From assembly GCA_016125085.1 (NCBI GenBank), contig WGMM01000020.1, positions 1 to 64,000 on the forward strand: DNA of 64,000 nucleotides, in the 5' to 3' direction. Below the pieces are notes generated by a model. The model saw only the letters and a program-made list of their open reading frames with translations. It did no database searches and was not told the origin of the DNA. The stretch is from a bacterium (GTDB lineage: Bacteria > Planctomycetota > Planctomycetia > Isosphaerales > Isosphaeraceae). Shown piece after piece: positions 61,407 to 64,000 of the stretch. Position 1 is the stretch's first letter. Each line of letters begins with the position of its first letter. Made by a program: the position numbers and the translations under genes.

Positions 61407-62441
61407 TCAGCGAACCGGGATTTCGAACCGGGTCTGATGCGGATCGTCCGTTTCGAGAACGATCGTCCTGGGCGAAAAGTTCTTTTCTTTCGGACCAGGT
61501 TGCCGTCGTTTTTCCGTGACGATCACCTGATAAATTTTGCCTTCCGTCACCGATTTCGCTTCGACATTCAGGTTTTCGTCGGATGAGCTGGCTTTGACGA
61601 TCCGAACCGGGCCACTGGCGGAACGCACGATCACGGCACCTTTCGAACCTGCCTGGGGCTGCCCGAAAGCGGACAAGAGCTTGAGTGACGGAGGAGAGGC
61701 GATGAGCCCTTTTTCGAGCCTCAATTGCATGGGGATGCTGCTTTCGAACTCGGCATCCGTCTTGAGCGTGATCGACCTGGCGTTGCTGCCCGCGGGAATT
61801 TCGGGTGGAAATCGGAATGTCAGCTTGTAGGTGTTTGTCTCGACCAATTCGATTCGCGGTTTCAAGGCGGCATCTGTCGTCACCGCGTCGATGAGAGTCA
61901 CGCCGTTCGCGGTCTTGACGACGAATTCCTTTTCCGTCGATTCCGCCCATTTCGCTTCGACAGGAAGGTTCGGATCGGGGCTGATTTTCACTGCCGGTAT
62001 CGATTCGCCGCGCAATTCCAACACGAAATTCGGCAGCGTCGAATCGTTGGTAGTGACATCGACGGTTTTGCGGAACTCGCCGAGCAGGTCTTTCGTCTTG
62101 AGATCGACCGTGAACTTACCCTTGCCGCCAGGAGGAATCCTGCGGTCGTAATTCGCGACGGTGCATCCGCAGTTGGCTCTGGCAGAAATCTCCAGAGGTG
62201 TCGTTCCTGTATTCTCGATCTGGAATTGGCGTACGACCGGTTTACCGCGAGGCAAGGCCCCTAGATCCGCAACGGTCCCCGAGATCACCGCTTTCGGGCC
62301 ATCCGTCGTTTCCGAAAGGACTGGAACGACAGTCAGAGCAAGAAAGCAGGAAGCCAACGAGATCGACAACGAACGGAATCGATTCGCCTGATGGGTATTC
62401 CGGGCGTATATCGTTCGATGCGATTGATTTGCGTCTTTCAT
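61407..62441 (-). CDS. secreted DUF1573-like Ig-fold protein
   Basis: This 344-residue protein has a signal peptide (about 25-45, ending VVPVLS). A DUF1573-type beta-sandwich follows, with the typical cysteine-containing block QIENTGTTPLEISARANCGCTVANY and PGGKGKFTVDLKT. The rest appears to hold one or two more Ig-like domains (ITLKTDAEFESSIPMQLRL, IVKASSSDENLNVEA). DUF1573 proteins are exported and common in planctomycetes and Bacteroidetes; their role is unknown. GGAG lies 6-10 bases before the ATG. It is convergent with the lipoprotein gene, 24 bases apart. Confidence 0.85.
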   Translation of the reverse strand: MKDANQSHRTIYARNTHQANRFRSLSISLASCFLALTVVPVLSETTDGPKAVISGTVADLGALPRGKPVVRQFQIENTGTTPLEISARANCGCTVANYDRRIPPGGKGKFTVDLKTKDLLGEFRKTVDVTTNDSTLPNFVLELRGESIPAVKISPDPNLPVEAKWAESTEKEFVVKTANGVTLIDAVTTDAALKPRIELVETNTYKLTFRFPPEIPAGSNARSITLKTDAEFESSIPMQLRLEKGLIASPPSLKLLSAFGQPQAGSKGAVIVRSASGPVRIVKASSSDENLNVEAKSVTEGKIYQVIVTEKRRQPGPKEKNFSPRTIVLETDDPHQTRFEIPVR

Positions 62442-62686
62442 CGTGCACTCCGCCTTCGCCTTTCGATGCCCGATCGTTCGTATTCATTCTGTTCGTGAAG
62501 CCGTTTCTCCAGAATACGACAAATGCATTCCGCGTGAACAATCTTACGACTTTCCGTCAACACGACCAACGTACCGTCCAAAAGACGATCGTCCCTATCA
62601 TTCTCGACTGTAGCCGAATGAGAACGAAATGGAAAACGATGCGTTCGATCGGAACGAAGTCCGCTTCGAAGAACCCTGAAACGCAA

Positions 62687-62710
62687 AAACTCGCTCCGAA
62701 GAGCGAGTTT
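62687..62710 (-). terminator. terminator of tRNA-Asp
   Basis: AAACTCGCTC (62687-62696) pairs with GAGCGAGTTT (62701-62710) around a CGAA loop. On the minus strand the stem runs into TTTTTGCG. It lies 13 bases after the tRNA 3' end. Confidence 0.8.
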
Positions 62711-62723
62711 CATACGACTAAAA

Positions 62724-62797
62724 CGAGGACGACGGGGCTCGAACCCGCAACCTCCGGCGTGACAGGCCGGTGCTCTAACCAGTTGAGCTACGTCCCC
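62724..62797 (-). tRNA. tRNA-Asp (GTC)
   Basis: Read on the minus strand, this 74-base gene folds as a cloverleaf: acceptor GGGGACG with CGTCCTC, D-arm with CAACTGGTTAGAG, anticodon arm CCGGC-CTGTCAC-GCCGG with anticodon GTC, and T-arm TTCGAGC loop. The discriminator is G, as in tRNA-Asp. The CCA is not encoded. Confidence 0.97.
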
Positions 62798-62901
62798 TGG
62801 AGCGAAGAGGCGTTCACTTGCGTTCACGACCCGTTCGACATGCGTATAATAACTCATCGAGCCGGGAAGTCAAGAATCTACCTGAATCCAGTTGGCGAAA
62901 G

Positions 62902-63618
62902 ATGCCTGAAACTGTGAACTGCGAAGGACCTCCGACATTGATTTTGACGAACGACGACGGATATCGCGCTCCCGGAATCGCCGCTTTGAGGAGGGCCGTC
63001 GAACGTCTCGCGCTCGATCATGCCGTGGTCGCGCCGGCGGAAGCCGTTTCAGGATGCGGTCATGCGGTCACCACACACGCCCCTTTGCGGTCGCGGCCGG
63101 AGAACGCCGGTGGATGGTCCGTCGAGGGCACACCGGCGGACTGTGTCCGGCTGGCTCTGCACAAGTTCGTTCCGGATGCGAAATGGGTCGTCTCAGGAAT
63201 CAACGCCGGCGGGAATCTGGGCGTCGACCTGTTCCATTCGGGCACGGTCGCAGCCGTACGTGAGGCGGTTTTTCATGGCCACAAGGGCGTCGCATTTTCG
63301 CACTATATCGCGAAGGATTTCCGGATCGACTGGAACCGGGCTTCCGATTGGACGGCAGTGATCCTTGAAGATCTCCTGTCCCGGGAATTGCCCCCGCGGT
63401 CCTTCTGGAACGTGAACTTTCCCTGCGTCGATACCCAGGCCCCGATGCCTGAAATCGTTTTTTGCCCATGGGATCGTTCGCCGCTGCCGCTGCAATATCG
63501 CTTCGATGAGGGAGAAGCCAGGTACGAGGGTGTGTATCATGAACGAAATCGCGAGCCTGACCATGACGTGAGTGTATGTTTCGGTGGCAGGATCGCAGTC
63601 AGCCTCGTGACACTTTGA
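62902..63618 (+). CDS. surE: 5'/3'-nucleotidase SurE
   Basis: This 238-residue protein matches SurE: ILTNDDGYRAPGI with the metal-binding Asp-Asp pair, AEAVSGCGHAVT, SVEGTPADCVRLAL and GINAGGNLGVDLFHSGTVAA. SurE dephosphorylates nucleoside monophosphates and other small phosphates using a divalent metal. The ATG at 62902 follows GGCGAAAG and gives the family N-terminus after a short Pro-rich lead. It lies just downstream of tRNA-Asp on the opposite strand. Confidence 0.95.
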   Translation: MPETVNCEGPPTLILTNDDGYRAPGIAALRRAVERLALDHAVVAPAEAVSGCGHAVTTHAPLRSRPENAGGWSVEGTPADCVRLALHKFVPDAKWVVSGINAGGNLGVDLFHSGTVAAVREAVFHGHKGVAFSHYIAKDFRIDWNRASDWTAVILEDLLSRELPPRSFWNVNFPCVDTQAPMPEIVFCPWDRSPLPLQYRFDEGEARYEGVYHERNREPDHDVSVCFGGRIAVSLVTL

Positions 63619-63789
63619 TGAGGAGCGAGGAATTACGCCGAATACTTCACACCTGACGGTAAGGTGGAAGTCACTGAGAGATACGGACGGCGCGCGATCT
63701 GGTCAACCGGGCCGGAATCGGACATAATTTCCGGTAGATGATTGATCGAGTCGTTCCGCTCGATCGAATTCGAACTGTGAGGAAGGCCC

Positions 63790-64000
63790 ATGAATTTCGG
63801 TCGTTTGTGCTCTCTGTCGATCGTCACTTTTGTCGTCGCGGGCTGTGGTGCCCCTCCCCAGATCGTCCCCACTGTGCCACCCGGAGCTGAGGTCCGCGAA
63901 GTTCCACCCGCGGATCTCACGTCCGAACCCGCGGTCGCCGTGGGCGAGAGCATTACGGCTTCCAAGAAAGAAGCGCTTGCCAGTGTCGAGGGAATGGACC
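63790..64000 (+). CDS. lipoprotein, N-terminal part (runs off the window)
   Basis: The ATG at 63790 follows GGAAGG. The first 70 codons encode a lipoprotein signal with lipobox VVAGCG (Cys at residue 19), then a Pro/Val/Ala-rich segment (PQIVPTVPPGAEVREVPPADL). There is no stop before the window end. It is probably anchored in the inner or outer membrane; the family cannot be told from this part. Confidence 0.75.
   Translation, partial: MNFGRLCSLSIVTFVVAGCGAPPQIVPTVPPGAEVREVPPADLTSEPAVAVGESITASKKEALASVEGMD

Overview
The window comes from a member of the Planctomycetota, most likely near Isosphaerales or Gemmatales; I place it by sequence features, not by a database match. The evidence is: a secreted Thr-rich protein with the planctomycete-type N-terminal 'P-x-LE-x-R' export motif (53638-54537), an anti-sigma-like protein starting with the planctomycete-typical MRLTLRTL block (49790-51826), a conserved acidic protein starting MARKVQNRRELRRQ (28671-29168), very large secreted proteins of unknown function, and tRNA genes without an encoded CCA. 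Base composition is moderately GC-rich, with frequent GATCG and TTCGAA words.

Layout. 1-2.3 kb: the frayed end of an upstream gene, an ExeA-like ATPase, a nested inverted repeat, and two coupled unknown genes. 3.0-6.4 kb: a heme-NO sensor (H-NOX) followed by a hybrid histidine kinase, a likely nitric-oxide signalling pair. 6.8-15.9 kb: a respiratory complex I cluster in the order BCD(fused)-I-[deaminase, small protein]-A-H-J-K-N; subunits E, F, G, L and M are absent. 16-20.7 kb: HEPN-like protein, MFS exporter, sugar-phosphate isomerase-like protein, polyprenyl-phosphate-type glycosyltransferase, RidA-like protein. 20.8-28 kb: a WaaP-type kinase, the agmatine-to-putrescine pair aguB-aguA, an RluB/RsuA-type pseudouridine synthase with a tandem-repeat tail, PyrK, and an SPFH membrane protein with a structured leader. 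28.6-39.7 kb: housekeeping genes (tRNA-Ile, miaB, glnE, fmt, def) with small unknown or membrane proteins, tandem rhodanese domains and an amidohydrolase-like protein.

40.0-51.8 kb, minus strand: a three-gene operon of about 11.8 kb joined by two 4-base ATGA overlaps. It encodes a membrane-anchored anti-sigma/FecR-like protein and two giant exported membrane proteins of 1186 and 2068 residues with no function I can recognise. The larger protein looks like two secreted, membrane-anchored modules fused end to end. This is the best candidate for an undescribed system in the window.

52-64 kb: sodium/proton antiporter NhaA, the secreted Thr-rich protein, a double alpha/beta-hydrolase protein, an envelope-glycan operon (glycosyltransferase, tandem double WaaP-like kinase, lipoprotein metallopeptidase), a DUF1573-like secreted protein, tRNA-Asp, surE, and the start of a lipoprotein gene that runs off the end. 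Several operon leaders carry a TATGAT -10 box about 16 bases after a weak -35, and strong hairpins lie between convergent genes.
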